Origin: JAAYAY01 sp964429355 | GTDB taxonomy: Bacteria; Planctomycetota; Planctomycetia; Pirellulales; Thermoguttaceae | Reading direction: 5' to 3' | Assembly: GCA_964429355.1 (NCBI GenBank) | Contig: CAYSCH010000131.1 | Coordinates: 1-21,933 of the forward strand | Length of the DNA stretch: 21,933 nucleotides | Shown: positions 8,813 through 16,194 of the stretch, piece by piece | Position numbering within the stretch: the first letter of the stretch is position 1 | Layout of the letters: every line of letters starts with the position of its first letter | Notes under the pieces: model-generated | Databases searched by the model: none | Told to the model about the DNA's origin: nothing | Seen by the model: the letters and a program-made list of their open reading frames with translations, nothing else | Translations under genes and position numbers: made by a program

Positions 8813-9975
8813 TCCATTCCCTCGACGGCGGCGGCGCCGAGCGAACGGCCGCGCGCATGGCGAACCACTGGGCCGCACGGGACAACTCGGTCACGCTCAT
8901 CACCCTCGACTCGGCCGACTCCGATCGCTATCCGCTCGTGCCTGAGGTCAAGCGGCAGGCCTTGAACGTGATGGGCCACTCCTCCAATCCACTCTCCGCG
9001 ATCCAGAACAACTTTCGCCGGATCAATGCCCTTCGCCGCGCGATCACTGCCGCCAGTCCCCGGCAAGTGATTGCACTGACCGAAAAGACCAACGTGCTCA
9101 CACTCGCCGCCTGCCGTAAGCCCGGCCTGCCCGTCATCATCGCCGAGCGGACCGACCCGCGCTATCACCACATCGGCCGTATCTGGTCCGGCCTGCGCGA
9201 ACGACTCTATCCCCGGGCTGCCGCCCTCGTCGTTCAAACCGCCGCCGTTCGCAACGGGCTTCGTTGGATGATGCCCGGCCGTCCCATCTACGTCATTCCC
9301 AATATGGTCGGCTGCGGCGATCCTCCGGCGAATCGCCCCCCCGGCCTGCCCGACGCCTCTATCGGCAACTCCGCAGGGAAGGCTCTCCACCCGTTTTCGA
9401 TCCCCGACCGCAAGCGGGTCCTGGGTGTGGGCCGGCTTACCCATGAAAAAGGGTTCGATCTGCTCATTGAAGCCTTTGCCCTTACCGCCGAGCGGCGTCC
9501 CCGCTGGGATCTGGTGATCTGCGGCGAGGGGGCCCAACGGCCCGAACTGGAACGGCTTGTGCTGAAGTTGGGGCTCGCCCAGCGAGTCTTCCTCCCCGGT
9601 TGGATCGAGGATCCGACCGAAGCGTTCAAGTCAGCCGACCTGTTCGTTCTCCCCTCGCGCTACGAGGGATTCCCCAATGCCTTGCTGGAAGCCATGGCCG
9701 CCGGACTCCCCGTGATCAGCTCCGATTGCCCCAGCGGACCCTACGAAATCGTTCGCGACGGCTACAACGGGCTCCTCGTCCGCTGCCAGAGTGCCGAGTG
9801 GCTGGCCGCCGCCATGGACCGCCTTATGCGCGATCCCGATGCTCGCCGCCTTCTCGCCCAGAAAGCCCCCGAGGTCCTCCAGCGGTTTACTCCAGAACGC
9901 TTCTTCGCCCGCTGGGAAGCCGTCCTCGATGGCCGGCCCGAAGACGACCCCGTGTTCGGCAACGTGTCCGGTTAG
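8782..9975 (+). CDS. Glycosyltransferase family 4 (GT-B fold)
   Basis: Cytoplasmic or membrane-associated retaining glycosyltransferase, 397 residues, using a nucleotide-activated sugar to extend a lipid-linked glycan. The N-terminal acceptor domain begins with IVIHSLDGGGAERTAARMA (residues 9-26), typical of GT4 enzymes. The C-terminal donor domain has GVGRLTHEKG (215-224), ICGEGAQRPELE, and the E-x7-E motif at Glu295/Glu303 within SRYEGFPNALLEAMAAGLPVIS. The upstream frame contains no other start between the asnB stop and 8782; an alternative Met is two codons later at 8788. Its context next to asnB suggests surface polysaccharide synthesis. Donor and acceptor are unknown. Confidence 0.92.
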   Translation: MPMQRQLAIVIHSLDGGGAERTAARMANHWAARDNSVTLITLDSADSDRYPLVPEVKRQALNVMGHSSNPLSAIQNNFRRINALRRAITAASPRQVIALTEKTNVLTLAACRKPGLPVIIAERTDPRYHHIGRIWSGLRERLYPRAAALVVQTAAVRNGLRWMMPGRPIYVIPNMVGCGDPPANRPPGLPDASIGNSAGKALHPFSIPDRKRVLGVGRLTHEKGFDLLIEAFALTAERRPRWDLVICGEGAQRPELERLVLKLGLAQRVFLPGWIEDPTEAFKSADLFVLPSRYEGFPNALLEAMAAGLPVISSDCPSGPYEIVRDGYNGLLVRCQSAEWLAAAMDRLMRDPDARRLLAQKAPEVLQRFTPERFFARWEAVLDGRPEDDPVFGNVSG

Positions 9976-10053
9976 GGAGAAGCTGCGGAAATCGCGAAGA
10001 AATACGCCACTTTCCGTCGCCTGCTGGAATCTGTCCGGCCGATGAGATTAAGA

Positions 10054-10059
10054 TATATT
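10054..10059 (+). promoter_or_regulatory. Possible -10 element upstream of the aldo/keto reductase
   Basis: TATATT lies in a short AT-rich island (AAGATATATTG) in the 127-base gap between the glycosyltransferase and the reductase, about 44 bases before the reductase ATG. No convincing -35 hexamer is found at 16-18 bases upstream, so this is only a weak promoter call. Confidence 0.3.
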
Positions 10060-10102
10060 GCCGTTATGTCCGTTCCAGGGCCCTGCTTTCCGGGAGACTG
10101 CT

Positions 10103-10984
10103 ATGTCGATTCTCACCCGTCGTCACTTCCTGGCCAGTGCCTCGATGGTCGCCGCTGGAACCGCCCTCGGCGGTCGTTTTGCCGTGGCACAGACGGCCGT
10201 CGCCCCGGAACCCGTGAAGATCAAGTCCGGCGTCGACACGATGATTCTCGGCAAGAGCGGGATCAAGACCACCGTCGTTGGACTGGGAACCGGTACCGTT
10301 AGCGGCAAGGAACAACGCGACCTCGGCACGGACGGCTTCGTCCGACTGGTCCGCGAAGCCTACGACCGCGGCATCCGTTACATCGATACCGCCGATATGT
10401 ACAAGACCCACCCCATGGTCAAGGCGGCCCTCAAAGAGCTCCCCAAGGGCGAAATGTTCGTTCAGACCAAGCTCTGGTCTCGAAACGCGGAGCAGGCCAA
10501 GGCCGACCTCGACCGCATCCGTGGGGAGCTCGGGATGGAAACACTCGACACCGTCCTCATCCACTGTATGACCAAGGATGGCTGGAATGTCGACATGCGG
10601 CCGGTTATCGACGTCTACCTCGATGCCAAGGAGAAGGGCCAGCTCCGTGCCCTGGGGGTTTCCTGCCATAGCTTCGAAGCCCTGAAGGTTGCCGCCGACA
10701 CCCCGGAAATCGACGTCCACCTCGTACGCATCAACCCCTTCCAGGAAAAGATGGACGACCAGCCCGACAAGGTCTCCGAGCAGATCGCAAAAATGCACGC
10801 CGACAACCGCGGTGTCATCGGCATGAAGATCTTCGGCGAGGGAGCCTTCCAGTCGCGCCAGCAGCGGCTCCAGTCGATCAAGTACGTCCTCGGCCTCGGC
10901 ACCGTCCAGGCTTTCACCATCGGTTTCTCGAAAATCGAACAGATCGACGAGACTCTCCAACTCATCGAAGAAGCCGCCGCCTGA
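10103..10984 (+). CDS. Tat-exported aldo/keto reductase
   Basis: NAD(P)H-dependent oxidoreductase of the aldo/keto reductase TIM-barrel superfamily, 293 residues. The start at 10103 is chosen because it gives a twin-arginine signal (TRRHFLASASMVAAGTALGG, residues 5-24) and has GGGAG at 10092-10096 before it; a longer frame from 10058 adds only a disordered leader. Catalytic tetrad candidates are Asp95 and Tyr100 (DTADMY), Lys123 (QTKLW) and His154 (LIHCM). The Tat signal implies folding with cofactor in the cytoplasm and export. This is frequent among planctomycete AKR paralogues, though how the exported enzyme is re-reduced is unclear. It stands alone between the glycan genes and the repeat block. 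Substrate unknown. Confidence 0.9.
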   Translation: MSILTRRHFLASASMVAAGTALGGRFAVAQTAVAPEPVKIKSGVDTMILGKSGIKTTVVGLGTGTVSGKEQRDLGTDGFVRLVREAYDRGIRYIDTADMYKTHPMVKAALKELPKGEMFVQTKLWSRNAEQAKADLDRIRGELGMETLDTVLIHCMTKDGWNVDMRPVIDVYLDAKEKGQLRALGVSCHSFEALKVAADTPEIDVHLVRINPFQEKMDDQPDKVSEQIAKMHADNRGVIGMKIFGEGAFQSRQQRLQSIKYVLGLGTVQAFTIGFSKIEQIDETLQLIEEAAA

Positions 10985-11301
10985 CTTCCGTGGTCGTCTC
11001 CCGTCGTAGGTGAACTCGCCAGAGCCTGACCTCTGCCGTCGTAGTTGAACTCGCCAGAGTCTGGCCTCTCCCCCCGTAGCTGAACTCGCCAGAGTTTGGC
11101 CTCTCCCGTCGTAGCTGAACGCGCCAGAGTCGGGCCTTTTCAACCTTCCCTGGTAGCCGAACCCCTGGATATTTTGGACAAGAACGAAAACGGCCGGGGG
11201 GAACAGACCGTACGGACTCCGGTGGCTTGCATTTTTCTCGTCTGTACCCCACTATATAGGCATAGGCTCGTCTTGCCCTGTTGCCTCCAATTCCAATTCC
11301 C
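10985..11301. other. Intergenic region between aldo/keto reductase and GYF_2 gene
   Basis: The left half is the 35-bp repeat block. The right half (11141-11301) is AT-richer and holds a weak promoter candidate for the GYF_2 gene: TTGCAT at 11227-11232 and an AT-rich ACTATATAGG at 11251-11260, with a spacer of 18 to 20 bases depending on which hexamer is used as the -10. No gene and no terminator with a U-tract are seen. Confidence 0.45.
11003..11140. repeat. Four tandem copies of a 35-bp intergenic repeat
   Basis: Units start at 11003, 11038, 11073 and 11108; the first three are exactly 35 bases and the fourth 33. The shared core reads GTAG-x-TGAACTCGCCAGAG-x-x-TGGCCTCT with scattered substitutions, and a degenerate fifth echo (GGTAGCCGAAC) follows at about 11151. 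Unit 2 carries a perfect dyad, GCCAGA-G-TCTGGC; in unit 3 a G-U pair keeps the stem, while units 1 and 4 break it. There are no spacers, so this is not a CRISPR. The block starts 18 bases after the reductase stop. Because 35 is not a multiple of three, frames across it (mostly on the minus strand) are spurious. Confidence 0.88.
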
Positions 11302-12489
11302 ATGCGCCAGATCGAGTGGTTCTACGCCAAAAACGACCAGCCCTGCGGGCCGGTCTCGCCGGCGGAACTCAAGAAGTTCGCAGAGCGGGGCGAACTTCAC
11401 GCCGAGGATCTCGTCTGGCGGGAAGGGCTGGGAGAATGGATCGCGGCGGGCAAGGTCAAGGGGCTCTTTGAGTCCAATGGAGGGCGGGCGATCGACGACG
11501 GACCCCCGCCCGAGGCGGAACCGACCGAACAGGATTCTCCGGCCAGTGGCGAAGTTCCGGCTCGGGCAATCCCCAATCCACCGCCGGCCGCTGCCGAACT
11601 ACCCATCCGGGCCGCGCCGCTAACGTTCAGCCAGCCCCTGGAAGCGGCCGTCGCCGCTACTCAAGGAAAATCGGTCCCGGAACCCGAATCGTTGCCGTTG
11701 CGGCATCCCCTGGATGCCCTGGCCGACCTGGCCCGCGGACAGTTCGATGCCCGATTCGTCCACTCGACCGTGGTGCTTTTTCGACTTGCCGGCCAGACGA
11801 GCGTCTTCCTGGCGATCGTCGCCGTTTTGTCCCTGGCGGCAGCGGTTGGTGAGAGGACCGGCACATTGGTGGTCAATCTACCCCTGGCGGCGGCCGGTGT
11901 CGTCGTCTTGCTCCTCATGCAGCACGGGGCGGCGCACATCTTTTCCGCCGTGGAGAAGCTGGACTGCAACGTGCGGGCCTCGCTCTCTGCAACCGGTCCC
12001 CTGGATAATCTCGCGGCAGTCGTGACCGTTATGGGACTGGTCCTGTTGTTCGGGTTGGCGGGGCTGGCCATGGCAACGTCGATGGTCTGGCCTGTGTTCG
12101 TTGCCATCGCCGCATTCATCGTCTGCCACTTCACCGCGATCGTGGCCTGGAATCCGAAAGCCGTCGGCCTCGATATCGGTCCGCCGTTGACACCTGGCCA
12201 CGAGGCCGGTGCCCAGTTCTGCCTTCTGGGTAAGCTCCTCTGGCGTTTGAGTGCCGTGACCTATGGGGCAGGCATGCTCCTCGGTTCGATTGCGGCGATC
12301 AACGTGGCCGTTCATATTGGCCTGCCGGACGAAATCGATCCCCGTTGGCTCGACTCCGAGATGTATGTCGCGCTACTCTTGATTGCGGCGGCTGTCCCTC
12401 TTCCCGTTCTGGGCTACATTGCGTTTCTGGTTTGTCAGTACCTGGGGGAATCTGTGCTGGCGGTGTCGGGCAACCGAACTCGCCGATAG
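11302..12489 (+). CDS. GYF_2 (DUF4339) domain protein with six predicted membrane segments
   Basis: The preferred ATG at 11302 gives 395 residues; an in-frame TTG at 11281 would add seven. Residues 4-56 form a GYF_2 domain with the expected WFYA, GPVSPAEL, GELHAEDLVWREG and EWIAA elements; such domains are thought to bind proline-rich or other peptide ligands. A low-complexity acidic/proline/alanine linker follows (about 60-130), then a membrane part with hydrophobic stretches near 165-182, 188-207, 238-258, 262-281, 315-338 and 354-381. The N-terminal domain is probably cytoplasmic. Function is unknown; such proteins are frequent in Planctomycetes. It converges on the minus-strand operon, the two stop codons being about ten bases apart. 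Confidence 0.87.
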   Translation: MRQIEWFYAKNDQPCGPVSPAELKKFAERGELHAEDLVWREGLGEWIAAGKVKGLFESNGGRAIDDGPPPEAEPTEQDSPASGEVPARAIPNPPPAAAELPIRAAPLTFSQPLEAAVAATQGKSVPEPESLPLRHPLDALADLARGQFDARFVHSTVVLFRLAGQTSVFLAIVAVLSLAAAVGERTGTLVVNLPLAAAGVVVLLLMQHGAAHIFSAVEKLDCNVRASLSATGPLDNLAAVVTVMGLVLLFGLAGLAMATSMVWPVFVAIAAFIVCHFTAIVAWNPKAVGLDIGPPLTPGHEAGAQFCLLGKLLWRLSAVTYGAGMLLGSIAAINVAVHIGLPDEIDPRWLDSEMYVALLLIAAAVPLPVLGYIAFLVCQYLGESVLAVSGNRTRR

Positions 12490-12510
12490 GTGCTGAATTA
12501 CTCCAGCACC
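12489..12510. terminator. Possible bidirectional terminator hairpin between convergent genes
   Basis: GGTGCTG (12489-12495) and CAGCACC (12504-12510) form a perfect seven-base stem with an eight-base loop. The stem overlaps the last base of the GYF_2 stop codon on one side and the final Val-Leu-Glu codons of the KaiC-like gene on the other. No U-tract follows on either strand, so intrinsic termination would be weak. Confidence 0.35.
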
Positions 12511-13385
12511 ACCCCACTCTCCTCGATCCGGTAAGGCAGGATCTCGTCGGGACACACGCTGCCGCGGTGCTTGGCCACGTACATGGCCCGGCGGAACCGG
12601 GTCCCCTCGCGGATCTTACCGAGGTAGAGGATCGTGTTGGCGTTCGACAGCACGTCGCCTTCGTCCAGCGGCCGCTCGATCAGGCCGTCGAGCGTGGTCT
12701 CGTGCGAGGTCAACAGCAGCATGCAACCGACCGATTGGGGATCGTAGGTGTGCTCTGCGATCGCGTCGGCATTGGCCCGGTAACGCTCGCGAAAGAGGTC
12801 ACGGGCGACCCACTCGGGATCTTTGCGGAGGATCTGGTGGTAGACGTATTCGAACAGCTCGATCTGGATCGAGTCGCTGGGCCGGTCGACCGGTTCCAGT
12901 CCGTCGACCACCGCCCGGCGAATGCCACGGATGAAGTTGCCGTAGAAGAAGGCGATGGACGCGTTGAGCCGCCTGGTCAGCTCCGCCTGCCAGTCCTGCC
13001 ATTGGTCGAACTCCAGATCCCGCCGCGAGACCCGCCGGCCGTTCTGATCGAAGATGTGCAGGTAGTTGCCCATCGAACGATCCGCGTCAAAAAACCCATC
13101 GAGTTCGACACGGTCTCGTGGCACGACGACATCCAGCCGGCGGCCGAACATCCGGGCAGCATACTCGGCATGGTGCTGGGAGTCGCCCCGGCTGCTCATG
13201 TCGAACAGGATGCCGGGCAGCCCTTCCTGGACCGCCCCCGCCTGGGCGAATTGCAGCCCGAACTGCGTTTTGCCGATGCCCGTCGATCCGACGAGCACCG
13301 TCAATGTGCCCGGCAACAAGCCGCCGCCGAGCCTCTGGTCAAGCTCCTTGATCCCAGTGGAGAGTCGCATCTTCACATCGGCCAT
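12498..13385 (-). CDS. KaiC/RAD55-like RecA-fold ATPase, single domain
   Basis: RecA-superfamily P-loop ATPase of 295 residues. The N-terminus STGIKELDQRLGGGLLPGTLTV is the hallmark of KaiC, RadA and GvpD-like proteins. Walker A GSTGIGKT is at about 33-40; a Walker B-like strand AVVDGLEPV comes about residue 157 and a sensor-like LLLTSHET near 222. Start: the ATG at 13385 is preceded by AAGAAGGA; a GTG one codon upstream is possible. Unlike KaiC it has one ATPase domain and no visible autophosphorylation tail. It is last in a minus-strand run, 39 bases after the SDR gene. Family members act in signalling, motility or DNA transactions, so a specific role cannot be given. Confidence 0.85.
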   Translation of the reverse strand: MADVKMRLSTGIKELDQRLGGGLLPGTLTVLVGSTGIGKTQFGLQFAQAGAVQEGLPGILFDMSSRGDSQHHAEYAARMFGRRLDVVVPRDRVELDGFFDADRSMGNYLHIFDQNGRRVSRRDLEFDQWQDWQAELTRRLNASIAFFYGNFIRGIRRAVVDGLEPVDRPSDSIQIELFEYVYHQILRKDPEWVARDLFRERYRANADAIAEHTYDPQSVGCMLLLTSHETTLDGLIERPLDEGDVLSNANTILYLGKIREGTRFRRAMYVAKHRGSVCPDEILPYRIEESGVVLE

Positions 13386-13424
13386 CACTGTCCTTCTTCC
13401 TGCCTGAAAGTCAGAATCGAAGAG

Positions 13425-14198
13425 TCAGAAGACATTTGCCATGATCCCGCCGTCGACGACGATCGTCGTGCCGGTGATGAAGCTCCCGGCCTGGCTGGCC
13501 AGGAGGAGGGCGGGGCCGGCGATCTCTTCGGGCGTGCCCCAACGGCCGACGGCCGTGCGGCTGGAGAAAGCGTCCTGCTGGGCCTTGCTGAGGATCGACA
13601 TGGGCATTTCCGTGGCGATCGGCCCCGGAGCAATGCAGTTGACCGTAATCCCGTGGGGGCCCAGATCCATAGCGCTGGCGCGGCACATGCCGATCAGGGC
13701 CGCCTTCGTGGCCGAGTAGACGTTTCGCTTGCGTGTGCTGCCCAGGCCCATGATCGACGAGATGTGAATCACCCGCCCCCAGCTTCGCTCCTTCATCCCC
13801 GGCACGACGGCGCGAGTCAGGGCCATGACGCTGTTGAGATTGAGTTCCACGCAGTAGTTCCAGTCTTCATCCTTGATTTCGTCGATCGCCTGGGGAATGT
13901 TCCAGCCGGCGTTGTTTACGAGGATGTCGACCTTTCCGAGCCGTTCGACTGCCGTAGCGGCCAGATGGTTTGCTTCCTCCCGTCTGGCCATATCGGCAGC
14001 AATCGCCTCGATCTTCACCTCCGGTGCAATCGCCCGCAGTTGGGCAACAGCCTCATCGAGCCGCTCCTGCCCGCGGCTGCAGAGAAACAGGTCGGCCCCG
14101 GCACGGGCAAATCCCGCCGCGATGGCATACCCGATGCCCTTGCTGCCGCCGGTGATGAGGGCGGATCGGCCGATGAGGTTAAAGGGAGAGTCTTGCAT
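13425..14198 (-). CDS. Classical short-chain dehydrogenase/reductase (SDR)
   Basis: NAD(P)-dependent oxidoreductase, 257 residues, the usual length. Cofactor site TGGSKGIG at 16-23, NNAG at 95-98, catalytic Ser148, Tyr161 and Lys165 (YSATK), and the PGPIATEM segment after the active site. C-terminus ends VVDGGIMANVF, typical of 3-oxoacyl-ACP reductase-like or gluconate 5-dehydrogenase-like members; the substrate cannot be fixed from sequence. A good ribosome site (GGAGA, about eight bases upstream) supports the ATG at 14198. It lies 34 bases downstream of the TOPRIM-like gene and 39 bases upstream of the KaiC-like gene, so co-transcription is likely. Confidence 0.92.
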   Translation of the reverse strand: MQDSPFNLIGRSALITGGSKGIGYAIAAGFARAGADLFLCSRGQERLDEAVAQLRAIAPEVKIEAIAADMARREEANHLAATAVERLGKVDILVNNAGWNIPQAIDEIKDEDWNYCVELNLNSVMALTRAVVPGMKERSWGRVIHISSIMGLGSTRKRNVYSATKAALIGMCRASAMDLGPHGITVNCIAPGPIATEMPMSILSKAQQDAFSSRTAVGRWGTPEEIAGPALLLASQAGSFITGTTIVVDGGIMANVF

Positions 14199-14232
14199 CG
14201 TTGTATCTCCGAGTATCGAGCTTGTGTTGGTA

Positions 14233-14865
14233 TCAGGCGGCAGGGAACCACCGTTGGAGTGTTGTCTTGAATTTCAGGAATGCGGGATCAATGCAGTGTC
14301 TTGTTCCGACGTTCTTCGCCAGGGTGCTGAAGATCGCGGAAGATGGTTTCTTGTTGACCTCGCGCATGGCGTCGCGCATGGCCTTCTTCGGATCGCTCGG
14401 CTTTGGGGTTCCCGACGTGACGTAACCGGATTCTTCAAGCCAGCGGCGGAGGGTCGGTGTGCGTCTTTGCCACCCGAGGGCCTTGTCTACTTCCGGAGAA
14501 TCGCTCCAGACCCAGGCTTCCAGTTCGGGGGCAATCACAATTGCTGCGGAACGATCACGCCAGCCGTTTCTTGACAATTCCCGCTCAACTGCAGACTCAA
14601 TATCGTCGCGAGTCTGTGATTCCTTGCCGGAACCATCGCGATCGAAAATGACCATGGTGAAGTCAAACTGTCGGACAAACGGCCGCAAGTACTCGTGGGC
14701 TGCCCGACAGCAACCGGAATCGCGTTTGACGTATCGGTCGACGGTGAAGTGGATGGCCCGGATGCCGAGTGACATAGGCCGACGCAGAAGTTGTTCGATT
14801 GCCTCCTTTGCGTCCAGATCCGCAGCAACGACAATCAGGTCCTGTGTGCGTTTGGCTTCCGGCAT
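14233..14865 (-). CDS. TOPRIM-like protein, probable effector partner of the adjacent AAA ATPase (MAD4-like)
   Basis: A 210-residue soluble protein. Residues 9-20 (DLIVVAADLDAK) and 70-80 (TMVIFDRDGSG) match the two acidic strands of a TOPRIM-type metal site: Asp75/Asp77 as the DxD pair and Asp16 or Asp18 where classical TOPRIM has Glu. A third conserved-looking acidic block, PELEAWVW (113-120), follows, and the C-terminus ends in an AFLKFKTTLQRWFP helix. The pattern resembles proteins I recall being named MAD4 of the methylation-associated defence system, and more distantly the DUF4276 or AriB-like partners of OLD-type ATPases; this is memory, not a search. The ATG comes three bases after the ATPase stop (TAG GTC ATG), so the two are translationally coupled. 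Nuclease activity is inference. Confidence 0.8.
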   Translation of the reverse strand: MPEAKRTQDLIVVAADLDAKEAIEQLLRRPMSLGIRAIHFTVDRYVKRDSGCCRAAHEYLRPFVRQFDFTMVIFDRDGSGKESQTRDDIESAVERELSRNGWRDRSAAIVIAPELEAWVWSDSPEVDKALGWQRRTPTLRRWLEESGYVTSGTPKPSDPKKAMRDAMREVNKKPSSAIFSTLAKNVGTRHCIDPAFLKFKTTLQRWFPAA

Positions 14866-14868
14866 GAC

Positions 14869-16149
14869 CTATCCGAGCACTCCTGAAGCGAACAGAGTAC
14901 CCAGATCCACTTCACCATGCCAGTCGGCCAAACGTGGGTGATGGTCGCCGCTGACGATCTGCGCGGCCCCAAACTTGTCCTTGGTGAAGCACAAGACCTC
15001 GCTCGGCTTGGCCAGCCCGACAAGCAACGGTGAGTGCGTGGCCATGAGGACTTGAGCGCTGTAAACTGACGACAAGGACTGGTAAGCCGTTTCTATGGCC
15101 AGTGGATGCAGGCCGTTCTCGGGTTCCTCGATCAGGAGACTACCGTCCCAGCGCCTGAGATAGGCCGGCAGTGTGAGTGCGATGAGGCGGAGGGTCCCTT
15201 CGGAAACGTTCCATGAGGGGACATGCAGCCCGTCTTGGTACTCCAGCATCAGATAGCAGTGTCGATCTTCTTCGCGGAGGACCGTATCCACGGCGACAAG
15301 GTCCGGCAACGCGATTTGGAGGTGGGCAATCCAATCTCGATAGACCGCTGGCTCGGACGCTCGAAAATCGGCGATGACCCAGGGAAGGTTCGCTGCATCC
15401 GGCTGCAGTGCCTTTGGCTGGGCAGGGGGACTCGGCTTGCGAAGCTGCTTAGCATCAAGCTCATAGGGAATAACACGACTGGTCAGGAGATTCCGGAACC
15501 AAGACGCGGCAGGAAAAGCTATGTTGTCCTCCGGAAGGTTCGCTAGAGCTGACTTCTGTGTGCCAAATCGAAACGGCAAGAATCCCAATTCTTCTGTTTC
15601 GGCAAAGAAACTGTCGCTTGTCGCTGTCTCGGGCGACTCCCGATGCTGGGCTGCAGCCGTCTGCTTCACAAGCACCGGATGCTTGCCAGGCTCTTCTTCG
15701 CGAAATGCCGAAGTGATGAGCGATGCGTCGCCAGAGTCCCCTGCGTCGAGCGACTCTTGAGATGATCGGGGCTCCCAGTCAACCAGGAATCCGCGTTCTT
15801 CTCTGATGCCGGATACACCCGTCAGCGGATCGATCCCTATGGCAATCTCGTAGCGAAATACGCTGAAATTCGATCGCAAGGGACTCTTATTCTCGTCCGG
15901 TATCGCTGCCTCTAAGGCAAGCTCAAATCCAGCCCCGGACCGCTGCCAGAACAGATCATAGATGTTGGACGTCCGCTCGGAGATTGCCGCCTGCAACCCG
16001 TCGGTCGTGAGCCGGCTCAGGAATCGCACTACGTCCAACAGCGTCGACTTCCCCGTCCCATTGGGGCCGACCAGCAACTGGAACGGCCCCAAAGGTTGAC
16101 GAACCGATCGTAAGCAACGGTAATTCCGGGCTTCGATGAGCGTAATCAC
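14869..16149 (-). CDS. AAA family ATPase (ABC/OLD-like, AAA_21 type) of a two-gene module
   Basis: ABC-type ATPase of 426 residues related to OLD, RecF and AAA_21 proteins. It begins MITLIEARNYRCL, the usual N-terminus, from a GTG at 16149; GAGGG lies about eight bases upstream. Walker A GPNGTGKST at 28-36, a signature-like SEGTLR at 316-321, Walker B LLIEEPEN at 338-345 and the H-loop MATHSP with His372. The middle (about 110-260) is polar and variable, a likely sensing or dimerisation insert. The C-terminus ends VDLGTLFASGVLG without a fused TOPRIM domain; the separate gene downstream supplies one. This split resembles anti-phage modules such as PARIS, AbiL or the MAD3/MAD4 part of MADS. 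It starts 45 bases after leuB, so it is read from that operon unless it has its own promoter. Confidence 0.88.
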   Translation of the reverse strand: MITLIEARNYRCLRSVRQPLGPFQLLVGPNGTGKSTLLDVVRFLSRLTTDGLQAAISERTSNIYDLFWQRSGAGFELALEAAIPDENKSPLRSNFSVFRYEIAIGIDPLTGVSGIREERGFLVDWEPRSSQESLDAGDSGDASLITSAFREEEPGKHPVLVKQTAAAQHRESPETATSDSFFAETEELGFLPFRFGTQKSALANLPEDNIAFPAASWFRNLLTSRVIPYELDAKQLRKPSPPAQPKALQPDAANLPWVIADFRASEPAVYRDWIAHLQIALPDLVAVDTVLREEDRHCYLMLEYQDGLHVPSWNVSEGTLRLIALTLPAYLRRWDGSLLIEEPENGLHPLAIETAYQSLSSVYSAQVLMATHSPLLVGLAKPSEVLCFTKDKFGAAQIVSGDHHPRLADWHGEVDLGTLFASGVLG

Positions 16150-16194
16150 CAGACGGCCCTCGGGGAAGTTAAAGGGAATGGCTTAAGACACGAC

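Noticed and set aside
11003..11140. CRISPR array
   Set aside because: Units are contiguous without spacers and there are no cas genes.
10064..11303. Minus-strand proteins with LWRVQL / LASSAT repeats
   Set aside because: They come from the 35-bp DNA repeat, whose period is not a multiple of three, and from antisense of the reductase gene.
12345..14270. 641-codon plus-strand open frame over the KaiC-like and SDR genes
   Set aside because: Both minus-strand genes have clear family motifs; the plus-strand translation shows none and overlaps the end of the GYF_2 gene.
14233..16149. Compositional evidence for recent transfer of the ATPase/TOPRIM pair
   Set aside because: Hand counts of 120-base samples gave about 55-59% GC in the pair, 65% in one SDR sample and 54% in one leuB sample, so there is no clear break.
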